Of a DNA stretch of 64,000 bases, positions 42,161 to 50,582 are shown in pieces. The stretch is taken from contig JABDCA010000003.1 of NCBI GenBank assembly GCA_013288345.1, forward strand, positions 1 through 64,000, given 5' to 3'. This DNA is from Bacteroidota bacterium. GTDB lineage: Bacteria; Bacteroidota; Bacteroidia; JABEUT01. The position numbers and the translations under genes were made by a program. The notes beneath the pieces were generated by a model that made no database searches, was not told the origin of the DNA, and saw nothing but the letters and a program-made list of their open reading frames with translations. Numbering within the stretch: position 1 is the first letter of the stretch; every line of letters begins with the position of its first letter.

Positions 42161-42370
42161 TTAAGCTTCAATTATTTTTTTCATTTCGTGATATTGCTCT
42201 GTGGTAATTTGTCCTGAGGCAAGTCGCTTCTTTAGAGCATCAAGTGCAGAATCTGTCTTGAATCGCTGACCGGGTATGTTATAAGGCACCGCGAATATCC
42301 AAAAGAGTAGTATAACCCATAAAACCCACCATATAAAGTGCATTCCACCAAAATAATTGTCGTATGTCAT
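42161..42370 (-). CDS. SHOCT-domain small membrane protein
   Basis: 69 residues: an N-terminal transmembrane helix (MHFIWWVLWVILLFWIFAV) and a C-terminal SHOCT motif (ALKKRLASGQITTEQYHEMK). SHOCT motifs sit at the ends of small membrane proteins. Co-transcribed with the His-rich protein and divergent from 42578. Confidence 0.78.
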   Translation of the reverse strand: MTYDNYFGGMHFIWWVLWVILLFWIFAVPYNIPGQRFKTDSALDALKKRLASGQITTEQYHEMKKIIEA

Positions 42371-42577
42371 AATGTTTAGTTTTTAATTGTTAACGAATTT
42401 CAAAGGGCAAAGGTGGGCCTATATACGTTGCAGTTTGTTATAGCCTTTTTCAATTGAATTACATGATTCACGTATTCGTAGAATATGTGAAATGTGTAAG
42501 ACTTTCTTGTATTGATATAAGAACTTAAGGCCTCAATAATTTGACCTTTGTACCGTACAAACTAAACATACAGCATT
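42371..42577. promoter_or_regulatory. Divergent promoter region
   Basis: A gacctttg box (about 42543-42550) before the 42578 gene is the best -7 candidate. The aacgaatttcaaagggcaaa string at the other end fits a minus-strand -7 (CTTTG). No further structure seen. Confidence 0.4.
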
Positions 42578-42793
42578 ATGGAAAATACAGCAGTTACAGA
42601 CGGAGCAGAGGATACAAGCGCTACATCAGAAAATCACAGAAAAGCAGCGAGCCATTTAATATCGGCAGCGGCACATCATTATAAGGCAGCCAATTTTATT
42701 AATGCAGGTGATGTTAAAAATGCCAGCGACCACACTGCGTTGGCAAAGCAGTATTTCGACCTTGCAAATGAGGCCAGAGGTGAGATTGTGTAA
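42578..42793 (+). CDS. Small His/Ala-rich helical protein
   Basis: 71 residues, mostly helical: KAASHLISAAAHHYKAANFI then DVKNASDHTALAKQYFDLAN. It shares the A..HH..AA pattern with 41869-42159. It stops just before the left end of the transposon. Function unknown. Confidence 0.68.
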   Translation: MENTAVTDGAEDTSATSENHRKAASHLISAAAHHYKAANFINAGDVKNASDHTALAKQYFDLANEARGEIV

Positions 42794-42799
42794 GGAAGG

Positions 42800-43407
42800 T
42801 TAATTGCCACGACCTTTAGGTCGTGGGTATAAGAAATTTAACCCAATAAGGGCTTTAGCCTAATTAGAAAGCAATGCCCCGCTTGCTTTAATAAAATTAT
42901 TGTATTCCTCGCTAAAGGTCTTTTTTTTGTGGTGTTCTTCTTGTTTTAAAATATAGCGTCTCACCTTATCAGTTACCGAAGAACTTACCGATAAAGCAAT
43001 GTATTCATCTTGCCACTCAAATTTTGTATTGATTAATTGTTGTTTATTTATCCAGTTAGAAGCTTCTCCTTTGATTAGCCCAATTGTTTTTGCAATTGTT
43101 TGGTCAGCACCAAGAGATATGAGTAGGTGAATATGATCTGCCACGCAATTATGGGTGTCGATATAAATGTTTTTCTTAATGCTGTTTTCTTTTATGTGTG
43201 CAAGAAGAAGTGGTTTCAGCTCTTTTGAAATTAAAGGTTTGCGATTTTTAGTTGACCAAATTGCATGAATCATTATTTTGCAGTAAGGCATGGAATTACA
43301 GGTATTTGTGATGGAATCAAATTTATGAAAAATAAAGATGTATGAGATTTTGGCTAAAGCCTATATAGGAATTAATTCATCCACGACCTAAAGGTCGTGG
43401 CAATTAA
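42800..43407. mobile_element. IS200-type element bounded by REP-like hairpins
   Basis: Ends are perfect inverted copies: ttaattgccacgaccttta at 42800 and taaaggtcgtggcaattaa at 43389-43407; each end itself folds as ccacgaccttt/aggtcgtgg. A second inner pair (ggctttagcc 42851, ggctaaagcc 43352) sits just inside. The transposase gene fills the middle. Two 130-base elements with the same ends but no gene occur at 47803 and 51523, and a lone hairpin at 43455. This is the arrangement of REP-associated tyrosine transposases and their REPIN-like derivatives. Confidence 0.85.
42860..43291 (-). CDS. IS200/IS605-type (REP-associated, Y1/HUH) transposase
   Basis: 143 residues. Motifs of the Y1 transposase family: start KIMIHAIWSTKNRKPLI, the HUH metal-binding motif VADHIHLLISL (about 50-60), FEWQDEYIALSVS, and the nucleophile-tyrosine helix VRRYILKQEEHHKKKTFSEE (about 108-127). 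It cleaves single-stranded DNA at a hairpin and joins covalently through the tyrosine. The gene's end overlaps the inner palindrome of the element. All key residues appear intact. Confidence 0.9.
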   Translation of the reverse strand: MPYCKIMIHAIWSTKNRKPLISKELKPLLLAHIKENSIKKNIYIDTHNCVADHIHLLISLGADQTIAKTIGLIKGEASNWINKQQLINTKFEWQDEYIALSVSSSVTDKVRRYILKQEEHHKKKTFSEEYNNFIKASGALLSN

Positions 43408-43454
43408 CGTTGCGCAGTAAGTACGATAGATTGTTGAACAGGGTGTTTTATATA

Positions 43455-43482
43455 GTTGCCACGACCTAAAGGTCGTGGCAAC
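43455..43482. repeat. Single REP-like hairpin
   Basis: gttgccacgacc-taaa-ggtcgtggcaac is a perfect palindrome of the same family as the transposon ends. It lies 5 bases after the stop codon of the aldo/keto reductase gene and may act as its 3' hairpin. Confidence 0.85.
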
Positions 43483-43487
43483 TAGTA

Positions 43488-44342
43488 TTACGCTTTAGCC
43501 GCAACTAAACTATCCAATTCCTTCATATCGCTTTCGGTAAGCTCTACCAAAACCGATTTGATGTTTTCTTCTAAGTGCGCCACGCTTGATGTACCGGGTA
43601 TAAGCAGAATATTGTTGCTATGATGATATAACCAGCTGAGCGCTATCTGTTGTATGCCTGTATTATGTAAGCCCGCAATTTTTTTAAGTGCCGCAAGGCC
43701 CTCTAAATTGCCTGCGTTAATGGGGTTCCAGGGGATGAAGGCAATGTTGTGTGCATTGCAGTATTCAAGTACATCTTCCCACTTGCGGTTGCTAACGCTG
43801 TACATATTTTGTACCGATACCACCTTGAAGAACTGTTGTGCCATTTTGATCTGCTCCACACTTACTTCCGATAAGCCAATGTGTTTTATTTTTCCTTCCT
43901 GTTGCGCCTGTTGTAAAAAAACGAATGTCTTTTCTGCGGGTACTTTAGGGTCGATGCGGTGCAGTTGGTAAAGGTCTATGGTGTCGAGCTTTAATCGCTT
44001 AAGGCTGCCATGCAGGGCTTCCTTTAAATGTGCAGGGCTCGAATCAATGTTCCATTCGCCGGGGCCGCTTCGTAAAAAGCCGCCTTTGGTACCAATTATT
44101 AAACCCTTAGGGTAGGGGTGTAATGCCTCGGCAATCAGTTCTTCCGAAACATACGGGCCGTAACTATCGGCAGTATCTATAAAATTTACACCCAATTCTA
44201 CTGCACGTTTCAATACTTTTAGTGCTTCCGGTTTGTTTTCGGGCGGACCCCAAATTCCTTTGCCAGTTATGCGCATTGCGCCATAGCCCATGCGGTTAAT
44301 GGTTAGCGCTCCACCAAGGCTGAATGTTTTTTCTGTTTTCAT
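43488..44342 (-). CDS. Aldo/keto reductase
   Basis: 284 residues in a (beta/alpha)8 barrel. Catalytic tetrad Asp56, Tyr61 (FIDTADSYGPYVSEELIAEA), Lys86 (IIGTKGG) and His128 (IDLYQLHRID) all present. The C-terminal NADPH-binding loop IPGTSSVAHLEENIKSV is typical. Reduces aldehydes or ketones; exact substrate unknown. It lies 27 bases downstream of the FabF-like gene, so probably in one transcript controlled by the TetR regulator. Confidence 0.9.
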   Translation of the reverse strand: MKTEKTFSLGGALTINRMGYGAMRITGKGIWGPPENKPEALKVLKRAVELGVNFIDTADSYGPYVSEELIAEALHPYPKGLIIGTKGGFLRSGPGEWNIDSSPAHLKEALHGSLKRLKLDTIDLYQLHRIDPKVPAEKTFVFLQQAQQEGKIKHIGLSEVSVEQIKMAQQFFKVVSVQNMYSVSNRKWEDVLEYCNAHNIAFIPWNPINAGNLEGLAALKKIAGLHNTGIQQIALSWLYHHSNNILLIPGTSSVAHLEENIKSVLVELTESDMKELDSLVAAKA

Positions 44343-44369
44343 GTTAAAGGAGATTAACGAATATGCAAA

Positions 44370-45614
44370 TTACGCTTTAAATTTTTTAAATATACTGGTA
44401 GCAATATGTCCGCCGAAACCAAAAGTGTTGCTCATGGCATAGTCGACATTTGTTTTTAATGCTTTGCCTGTAACAATATTGAACTTGCCTGCAAACTCCG
44501 GGTCAATGGTTTGGGTATTGATGGTAGGTGGTATAGCGCTTTCGTTTATGGCTGTTATACATGCAATCGCTTCAACCGCTCCAGCTGCACCCAGCAAGTG
44601 CCCTGTCATCGATTTGGTGGCACTTACCTGTAACCGTGTATTCTTACCAAAAACTCTTTCCACCGCTTTCATTTCGCTCACATCTCCCACGGGGGTAGAT
44701 GTAGCATGTGCGTTCAGGTAATCAATATCGCCAGGTTTTATGCCTGCTTCCTCAATAGCCAGTAACATGCCCAGGTAAGCGCCTTCGCCTTCGGGGTGTG
44801 TACCTGTAAGGTGGTATGCATCAGCCGACATACCGCCGCCCACTACTTCTGCAAAAATGGGTGCACCGCGTTTTACAGCATGGTCGTAGCTTTCTAAAAT
44901 AAGTGCGCCTGCACCTTCGCCCATTACAAAACCATCGCGGTTCACATCAAATGGCCTCGATGCTATTGTTGGGTTTTCGTTAAAGGTCGATAATGCCCTT
45001 GCTGCACCAAAACCACCAATGGCGCTTGCTGTTATAGGTGCCTCCGAGCCGCCAGTTATCATCATGTCGGCCTTGCCCCATCGTATATAGTCGAATGCAG
45101 TTATAATAGCAGTGTTCGATGTGGCACATGCCGACACCGTAGTAAAGTTAATACCACGCAGGCCGTATTTTATTGATATAACACCTGAAGCAATGTCCAC
45201 TATCATTTTAGGAATAAAGAAAGGATTGAACCGTGGAGTGCCGTCGCCTTTGGCATATTCGGTAACCTGTTCTTCGAAGGTAGTAATACCGCCATTGCCC
45301 GAACCCCATATAACGCCAATGCGGTTGCGGTTCAGTTTTTCGAAATCTATTTGGGCATGCTTTACGGCTTCCATTACCGATATTACAGCGTACCGGGTAA
45401 ACATATCGTACTTGCGCGATTCTGATTTTTCAATAAAATCATCCGTATTAAAATCTTTTAGCTCGCAGGCGAACCGTGTTTTAAACTTCGATACATCGAG
45501 CTTGGTAATGGGCCCAACGCCGTTCTTGCCTTCCAGTAATGCCTTGCTGAAACTATCTACCGTATTGCCAATGGGTGTAAGCGCACCCATACCTGTAACT
45601 ACAACTCTGTTCAT
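44370..45614 (-). CDS. Beta-ketoacyl-ACP synthase II-like (FabF)
   Basis: 414 residues. Catalytic Cys163 in VSACATSN, His303 in NAHATSTPVGD, Lys334 in ATKSMTGH and His339 in GHLLGAAGAVEA form the KAS II active site. It condenses malonyl-ACP with acyl-ACP in fatty-acid elongation. No acpP or other fab genes are next to it, and it stands under a TetR-type operator, so it may be an accessory copy rather than the housekeeping fabF. Confidence 0.9.
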   Translation of the reverse strand: MNRVVVTGMGALTPIGNTVDSFSKALLEGKNGVGPITKLDVSKFKTRFACELKDFNTDDFIEKSESRKYDMFTRYAVISVMEAVKHAQIDFEKLNRNRIGVIWGSGNGGITTFEEQVTEYAKGDGTPRFNPFFIPKMIVDIASGVISIKYGLRGINFTTVSACATSNTAIITAFDYIRWGKADMMITGGSEAPITASAIGGFGAARALSTFNENPTIASRPFDVNRDGFVMGEGAGALILESYDHAVKRGAPIFAEVVGGGMSADAYHLTGTHPEGEGAYLGMLLAIEEAGIKPGDIDYLNAHATSTPVGDVSEMKAVERVFGKNTRLQVSATKSMTGHLLGAAGAVEAIACITAINESAIPPTINTQTIDPEFAGKFNIVTGKALKTNVDYAMSNTFGFGGHIATSIFKKFKA

Positions 45615-45633
45615 ATGCTCTATAATTTGAATG

Positions 45634-45685
45634 CAAAGATAGTTAATTTTAAATTATACCGATTGGTATATTTTTAATATATTTG
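45634..45685. promoter_or_regulatory. Divergent promoter with TetR operator
   Basis: The palindrome TATACC-GATT-GGTATA (45655-45670) lies between two -7 boxes: TATCTTTG on the minus strand (45634-45641) for FabF and TATATTTG (45678-45685) on the plus strand for the regulator. TATACCnnnnGGTATA is a typical TetR-class operator, so the regulator should repress both genes. Confidence 0.75.
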
Positions 45686-45708
45686 TACTTCGAAATTAAA
45701 AGGAAGGC

Positions 45709-46302
45709 ATGTCTAAGGCAGAAAAAACAAAGGCATTTATCATTGAAAGATCGGCTCCGGTATTCAATACCAAAGGGTATGCGGGCACATCACTCAATGA
45801 TATTACTGAGGCAACCGGGCTTACCAAAGGTGCCATTTACGGCAACTTTACCGATAAAAACGACATTGCACTCGCTGTATACAAGTACAATGTATCGGGC
45901 ACACGCAAACGTATGGAGGCTGTGGTTGACAGCAAAGAAAACGCAATTGAAAAGCTATTGGCCTTTACCGCTTATTACGGAAACGATTACAAACGGATAT
46001 TTGCCAACGGCGGTTGCCCTATATTAAATACAGCTATTGAGGCCGACGACAGTAACCCCTTTATGAAAAAGGTGGTGCAGGTTTCGCTGAAGTGGCTGGC
46101 CGATTATTTAGCCGCTATTATAGAATTGGGTAAAAAGCAGAACAACATAAAAAAGGCTGTTGATGCTGTTGAATATGCGAATACTATTATTACCCTGCTT
46201 GAAGGAGGCATTATGATGGCCAAGGTTAACGATGAACCAAAGCACCTGTTGAATGCCCTGGACAGGATTAAGCTGATAATTGATAAAGAAATAAAGAAGT
46301 AA
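45709..46302 (+). CDS. TetR/AcrR-family transcriptional repressor
   Basis: 197 residues. N-terminal HTH (about 25-48: SLNDITEATGLTKGAIYGNF), followed by an all-helical ligand-binding domain typical of the TetR C-terminal fold (AFTAYYGNDYKRIFANGGCP). Divergent from the FabF-aldo/keto reductase pair with an operator between them. The ligand is likely a fatty-acid-like or xenobiotic compound, inferred from the partner only. Confidence 0.88.
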   Translation: MSKAEKTKAFIIERSAPVFNTKGYAGTSLNDITEATGLTKGAIYGNFTDKNDIALAVYKYNVSGTRKRMEAVVDSKENAIEKLLAFTAYYGNDYKRIFANGGCPILNTAIEADDSNPFMKKVVQVSLKWLADYLAAIIELGKKQNNIKKAVDAVEYANTIITLLEGGIMMAKVNDEPKHLLNALDRIKLIIDKEIKK

Positions 46303-46327
46303 TTTTTAATTAAAATATCCAACAAAC

Positions 46328-46861
46328 ATGAATCACAAAGAAGCCTTGATAAGCCTTAGAGGAGAAGTAGAACAAATAAGTAAAACAGCTTACGTGTTCG
46401 ACGATGAACGTTTTTACGAAAGCTATATCCCCAATAAATGGTCGGCGGCACAGAACATGGAACACCTGTTTATTGCAGTGAAGCCATTGGTAGGCTTATT
46501 TGGTAAGCCACAGGTAATGATAGATAAATGGGGTAAGGCCAATCATGCATCACGCACTTACGATGAAGTTGTATCGGTTTACCTCGATAAATTGAAAACT
46601 GCAGGCGTACTTCCATTTAATCCTTTAGACCTGGCTACTGAACCCACCAAAGCGGAACAGATTATGAAATATGATTTGATAAGCGAACAATTTATGGAAT
46701 CTGCGGGCTCATTTAACGAAGAGGAACTGGATAGCTACCAGGTGCCGCATCCATTAATTGGGCTGATGACAGCGCGTGAGTTTATTTACTTTACGCTATA
46801 CCACAACAGGCATCATCGCGAAGCGCTGGATAGGTTATTGGCACTGAGTAAAAACAATTAA
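46328..46861 (+). CDS. DinB-like / DUF1569-type protein
   Basis: 177 residues, four-helix bundle. Histidines in NMEHLFIAVKP (about H46) and YHNRHHREALDRLL (C-terminal) fit a DinB metal site. 25 bases after the TetR gene, so possibly in the same operon. Related in fold to 39048. Confidence 0.78.
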   Translation: MNHKEALISLRGEVEQISKTAYVFDDERFYESYIPNKWSAAQNMEHLFIAVKPLVGLFGKPQVMIDKWGKANHASRTYDEVVSVYLDKLKTAGVLPFNPLDLATEPTKAEQIMKYDLISEQFMESAGSFNEEELDSYQVPHPLIGLMTAREFIYFTLYHNRHHREALDRLLALSKNN

Positions 46862-46872
46862 TATTATGAGCC

Positions 46873-47091
46873 ATGAAACACAGGGTGGCATTTGTACTGA
46901 TAATGGGCTTTGTAACTACAGGCCTTATTTCGTTTACACTGGTATCTGTAAATGTGGGTTATATAAATAGCTTTTTTAGAATATGGATGAGGTCGTGGTT
47001 GATTGCTTATGCAATTGCAATACCAACGTTTTTAATACTCGGCCCTAAAGTTGAAAAACTGGTAGAGAAATTGTTTAGCGAAGAAAAATGA
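46873..47091 (+). CDS. DUF2798-type small membrane protein
   Basis: 72 residues with two transmembrane helices (about 5-27 and 39-58), including the arrangement FFRIWMRSWLIAYAIAIPTF and a charged C-terminus. Matches DUF2798, a family of unknown function common in proteobacteria and Bacteroidota. It overlaps the next gene by four bases. Confidence 0.8.
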   Translation: MKHRVAFVLIMGFVTTGLISFTLVSVNVGYINSFFRIWMRSWLIAYAIAIPTFLILGPKVEKLVEKLFSEEK

Positions 47092-47771
47092 GAACCATGA
47101 AAAGCAACACATTCCTGAATATGACACTAAAGCAATTTACCTGCTTAGTTATGATGGTTCTGCTTCTTCAAGGTTGTGCCGATAAGCCTTCTTACTCCAA
47201 TAAATATTATGGTGTGCAAATAACAAATAAACCACCAACAGGATCTATATATACTGATTCTGCAAAAAAGGAGTTCGCCTACAGGTCAATAAATGTTTAT
47301 ATAACCAATGACAGCATTATACCTGTAACCCTGCAAATTGCTTTTACAAATACATATATTGAGTTAACGCCATCAACGGAGAATAAGTATAAAGTGTTTT
47401 TACTTCCTGATTCAATGACGGCTGAAAAACAATACGACTTTACGGTCGATAATGGGCATGTAAGTAAAGGGTTGGAGGTTTTCTTAAAGAGAGAACTGTA
47501 CTCATCTGCAATGCTGAAGAAGGTTATTGCCCCGCATGAGACATACTTACTTAAACTTGGATTTCTTTTTAATAATCGGGGTGGACTTACCCAGGCACAG
47601 CTTTTCTCGAAAGGCCATAGATGCAGTTTGGCCATTCCAGAAAAGGAAGTGAGTTTAAAAGATGGCAACAGCAAGGGAATTGACTTGATGCTTGGCGTTA
47701 CCTTGAACTCCGGCACTACATACATGGGCTATTCAACCATTTCGTGCGGGCAATTGTTCTATGGTAATTGA
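47088..47771 (+). CDS. Lipoprotein of unknown function
   Basis: 227 residues. Lipobox LLLQGC (Cys about 30) after a long n-region; a second ATG at 47097 would shorten it by three residues. The mature protein is beta-rich (VQITNKPPTGSIYTDSAKKE; SINVYITNDSIIPVTLQIAF) and its C-terminal half could be an immunoglobulin-like fold. ATGA overlap with the DUF2798 gene suggests coupling. Confidence 0.7.
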   Translation: MRTMKSNTFLNMTLKQFTCLVMMVLLLQGCADKPSYSNKYYGVQITNKPPTGSIYTDSAKKEFAYRSINVYITNDSIIPVTLQIAFTNTYIELTPSTENKYKVFLLPDSMTAEKQYDFTVDNGHVSKGLEVFLKRELYSSAMLKKVIAPHETYLLKLGFLFNNRGGLTQAQLFSKGHRCSLAIPEKEVSLKDGNSKGIDLMLGVTLNSGTTYMGYSTISCGQLFYGN

Positions 47772-47802
47772 TGGGATGGTATTTGAGGCGAATTGCTCGA
47801 TA

Positions 47803-47932
47803 GTTGCCACGACCTTTAGGTCGTGGATAAGAGTTAAAATCACTAGGGCTTTAGCCTAAATAATTGAAATGTGTTTTGGCTAAAGCCTATTTATTGGTTT
47901 GCTAAAACCACGACCTGAAGGTCGTGGCAATT
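47803..47932. mobile_element. REPIN-like non-autonomous element 1
   Basis: About 130 bases with the ends of the IS200-type element: gttgccacgacctttaggtc at 47803 and ccacgacctgaaggtcgtgg at 47908. Inner ggctttagcc (47847) and ggctaaagcc (47878) correspond to the inner pair of the autonomous copy. No coding sequence. Confidence 0.8.
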
Positions 47933-47990
47933 GATTGTGTTGTAATAGACAAGTAATTTATTTTAGTTTTGCTTTTACTAATTCAAAAGC

Positions 47991-48791
47991 ATGTATTACA
48001 AAACATCTGACGGCAAACAACTTTATTACGAACTGCACGGGAACGAGCAAGCAAGTAATTGCATTGTTTTCCTGAATGGGTTATCGCAGTCGACTGTAGC
48101 ATGGTACTCAATGCTGTCCGATTTTGTTGATGATTACCGCGTTGTTCTGCTTGATTTGATTTTTCAGGGCCAGTCAGATAAAAGCGGCGAGGTGCGCGAT
48201 TTCGATAAGCATGCTGCCGATGTGCATGAACTGATAGATTCCTTGAATATTAAAAAGGTTACCATCGCCGGTATATCCTATGGCAGTTTGGTTGCACAGC
48301 ATTTTGCGTTGAACTATCCGCAACAACTTCATAAGCTAATATTGCTTTCGACCTTTGCGCATAAAACCCCTTATTACGATGCTATAGAGCTGGCATGGCA
48401 CAATGCCTTGGATGCCGGTGGCTACCCGCTTATGTTCGATGTTATGCTGCCAATGGTGCTGAGCGAAAACTATTTTGAACACCCGCTTATACCTATGGAT
48501 AAGCTAAGGGCCACAAAGCAAAGCCATAATACGGATACAGCTTCGTTAAAAAAATTAATGATAGCCACCCGAGACAGAGGTGATTACCGCGAAAAATTAA
48601 AAGCTATACAAACCCCTACACTGGTTATACAAGGCGAAAAAGATGCATTGTTTCCGGTACATATTGGCAAAGCGGTAAGCGATGCAATACAGGGTAGCAG
48701 GCTCGAAGTAATACCAAACGCCGGGCATACGCTCAACCTGGAGGCTATACCACAAACTGTAAGGCTTATAAAAGAGTTTACCGGAAAATAG
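47991..48791 (+). CDS. Alpha/beta hydrolase
   Basis: 266 residues. Nucleophile Ser96 in GISYGS, acid Asp218 in GEKDALF, His246 in NAGHTLN and the oxyanion segment FLNGLSQS complete the catalytic set. It has the general lid region of esterases and carbon-carbon hydrolases. Substrate not predictable; its stop lies 8 bases from the convergent adc gene. Confidence 0.88.
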   Translation: MYYKTSDGKQLYYELHGNEQASNCIVFLNGLSQSTVAWYSMLSDFVDDYRVVLLDLIFQGQSDKSGEVRDFDKHAADVHELIDSLNIKKVTIAGISYGSLVAQHFALNYPQQLHKLILLSTFAHKTPYYDAIELAWHNALDAGGYPLMFDVMLPMVLSENYFEHPLIPMDKLRATKQSHNTDTASLKKLMIATRDRGDYREKLKAIQTPTLVIQGEKDALFPVHIGKAVSDAIQGSRLEVIPNAGHTLNLEAIPQTVRLIKEFTGK

Positions 48792-48799
48792 AATTCAAA

Positions 48800-49540
48800 T
48801 TAGTTCTTCAGGTAGTCGTGTATTATTTCGCCTGTGTTCATGGTTAGGTCGCAAATAATATGTTGTCCCGAAACTATTTCTTGTACAGGTAACATATGAA
48901 AAGGTGCAAGTGCATGCGGAATAAAATGCAGTGCCGCAGGCGCTGACCAGGCTTCGTGAATAACAATTTCGGATTCTACTATTTTGAGCAACTGGCATAT
49001 AGCCAACGAACCATCGGGTGCAGGTATCGATTTAAGCGTGAAAATAGGAAGGTGGAAATTCTTTTTCACGGTATCCTTATCTAACCGTATGAACTTGTAA
49101 CCCATTGTAGCCGTAGCAACACGTTCGGTGCCATAGTTAACGGTACCAAGCATAGTGTCTCCGTCTACTTTCAATTCGGGAAACCCTATTTTTTTTGCAA
49201 AGCCCAGCATTTCACGGCCAAAGGCAAGGGCTGCCATATTGGGCACAATAAGCAAGTGCATAAAGTTTCCGGTTTGGCCCTTGTAGTTAACGGTGATTAA
49301 TTGTTCACTTTCAAAAAAAGTACCGCAGCCCGGTACATCGTGCATTTTAATTACCTGGAATTTTACAATCGGGTCAACTATTTCGAGTGGCTCAGGTACA
49401 AACTTGCGCAACAGGTTAATATCTGTTTTATAAGCTATGCTTATTATCTCGCGGCGGTAAAACTGTAAAGGTGGCCTGTTAAAAGCGGGCGATGCCAAAG
49501 GCATACCAAAGGCTGTTTTAAGTACTGTTTCTTTATCCAT
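48800..49540 (-). CDS. adc: Acetoacetate decarboxylase
   Basis: 246 residues, the usual length. Schiff-base lysine region GREMLGFAKKIGFPEL (Lys116/117) and the conserved ending MNTGEIIHDYLK. The enzyme converts acetoacetate to acetone and CO2. Its start lies one base from the patatin gene stop (49542), and bdhA precedes that, so the three genes form an operon reading from 51368 to 48800. Together they suggest degradation or balance of 3-hydroxybutyrate. Confidence 0.9.
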   Translation of the reverse strand: MDKETVLKTAFGMPLASPAFNRPPLQFYRREIISIAYKTDINLLRKFVPEPLEIVDPIVKFQVIKMHDVPGCGTFFESEQLITVNYKGQTGNFMHLLIVPNMAALAFGREMLGFAKKIGFPELKVDGDTMLGTVNYGTERVATATMGYKFIRLDKDTVKKNFHLPIFTLKSIPAPDGSLAICQLLKIVESEIVIHEAWSAPAALHFIPHALAPFHMLPVQEIVSGQHIICDLTMNTGEIIHDYLKN

Positions 49541-49541
49541 A

Positions 49542-50573
49542 TTAGCTTATAAATTCATGCTGCATCTCTACCGAGAAATCGGCCGATGTTTTGTTCCCTA
49601 CCAGGTCGTAGTTATTGTCGAGCCAATGTTTGGCATATTCTCTTCCTCTGTTCCGAAGCAGGTTTATAAAATCCCACGATGTGTTCGACTTGCTCGATAC
49701 ATCAAACTCTTCCAGTGCATTGTCGGCACAAATAACATGGTAATGCACTTTGCGTAATTGCCCGCCCATGTTATAGCCTTTTGCCAGTAATTCGTTTTTA
49801 AACTCTATCAGCCTCAGCTCTGCCATAAGGCTCGAATTAAAACTGAGCTCGTTAATACGGTGCAGTATCTCATCAGCCTTATGCGGCACTTTTTTGATCC
49901 TTACAGGATTTATCTGCAGCAGTAAAATATCACTTGTTTTGGTTCCTTTAATAAGCGGGTAGAGTGGAGGGTTGCCCATATAGCCGCCATCCCAATAATA
50001 CTCATTATCTACTTTTACGGCCTTATATAAGGTAGGCAGGCAGGCCGATGCCAGCAAGGTATCTACGCTTGCATCTTTGGTACAGAATACTTTCGACTGC
50101 CCTGTTTTTACATTGGTGGCACAGGTAAATAATTTCATTTTGCTTTGTTGCAGCGCTTTAAAATCAATAAGCTCAGCAAGTATGTCCTTTAAAGGATTTA
50201 CATCTAAAAAGTTCCATTGGTAGGGCGACAGGTAATTACTCACCAGGTTAAACATATTATAACCCGGGGAAAATTCCATATTGCCTGCCGAAAACATTTT
50301 GTCGATCATGCTGGGCTGTATCGGAAAAAAGGCTGATTCTTTCGAAAGCCTTTTCCAGAATGCGCCTAATACTTCTATTGCACCTTCGTTGCCGTTTTTC
50401 TGGTGCCCGTATACGGCAAGCCCTGCATTAATGGCACCTGCACTGGTTCCGCATATAGCAGTAATGTCGAACTTGTCTTCTTCAAAAAGCTTTTCGAGTA
50501 TGCCCCATGTAAAGGCACCGTGCGAGCCACCGCCCTGCAGGGCCAGTGTAATTTGTTTCTTGGTTTTTGCCAT
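49542..50573 (-). CDS. Patatin-like phospholipase / PHB-related esterase
   Basis: 343 residues. The oxyanion hole is LQGGGSHGAF, the nucleophile Ser44 is in GTSAG and the catalytic Asp195 in WDGGY. No signal peptide, so cytoplasmic. Patatins next to bdhA are known in Legionella pneumophila (bdhA-patD), where they act in hydroxybutyrate/lipid metabolism. Here it sits between bdhA and adc, which suggests hydrolysis of polyhydroxybutyrate or an acyl ester to supply 3-hydroxybutyrate; this is inference. Confidence 0.88.
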   Translation of the reverse strand: MAKTKKQITLALQGGGSHGAFTWGILEKLFEEDKFDITAICGTSAGAINAGLAVYGHQKNGNEGAIEVLGAFWKRLSKESAFFPIQPSMIDKMFSAGNMEFSPGYNMFNLVSNYLSPYQWNFLDVNPLKDILAELIDFKALQQSKMKLFTCATNVKTGQSKVFCTKDASVDTLLASACLPTLYKAVKVDNEYYWDGGYMGNPPLYPLIKGTKTSDILLLQINPVRIKKVPHKADEILHRINELSFNSSLMAELRLIEFKNELLAKGYNMGGQLRKVHYHVICADNALEEFDVSSKSNTSWDFINLLRNRGREYAKHWLDNNYDLVGNKTSADFSVEMQHEFIS

Positions 50574-50582
50574 GGTTAATTA

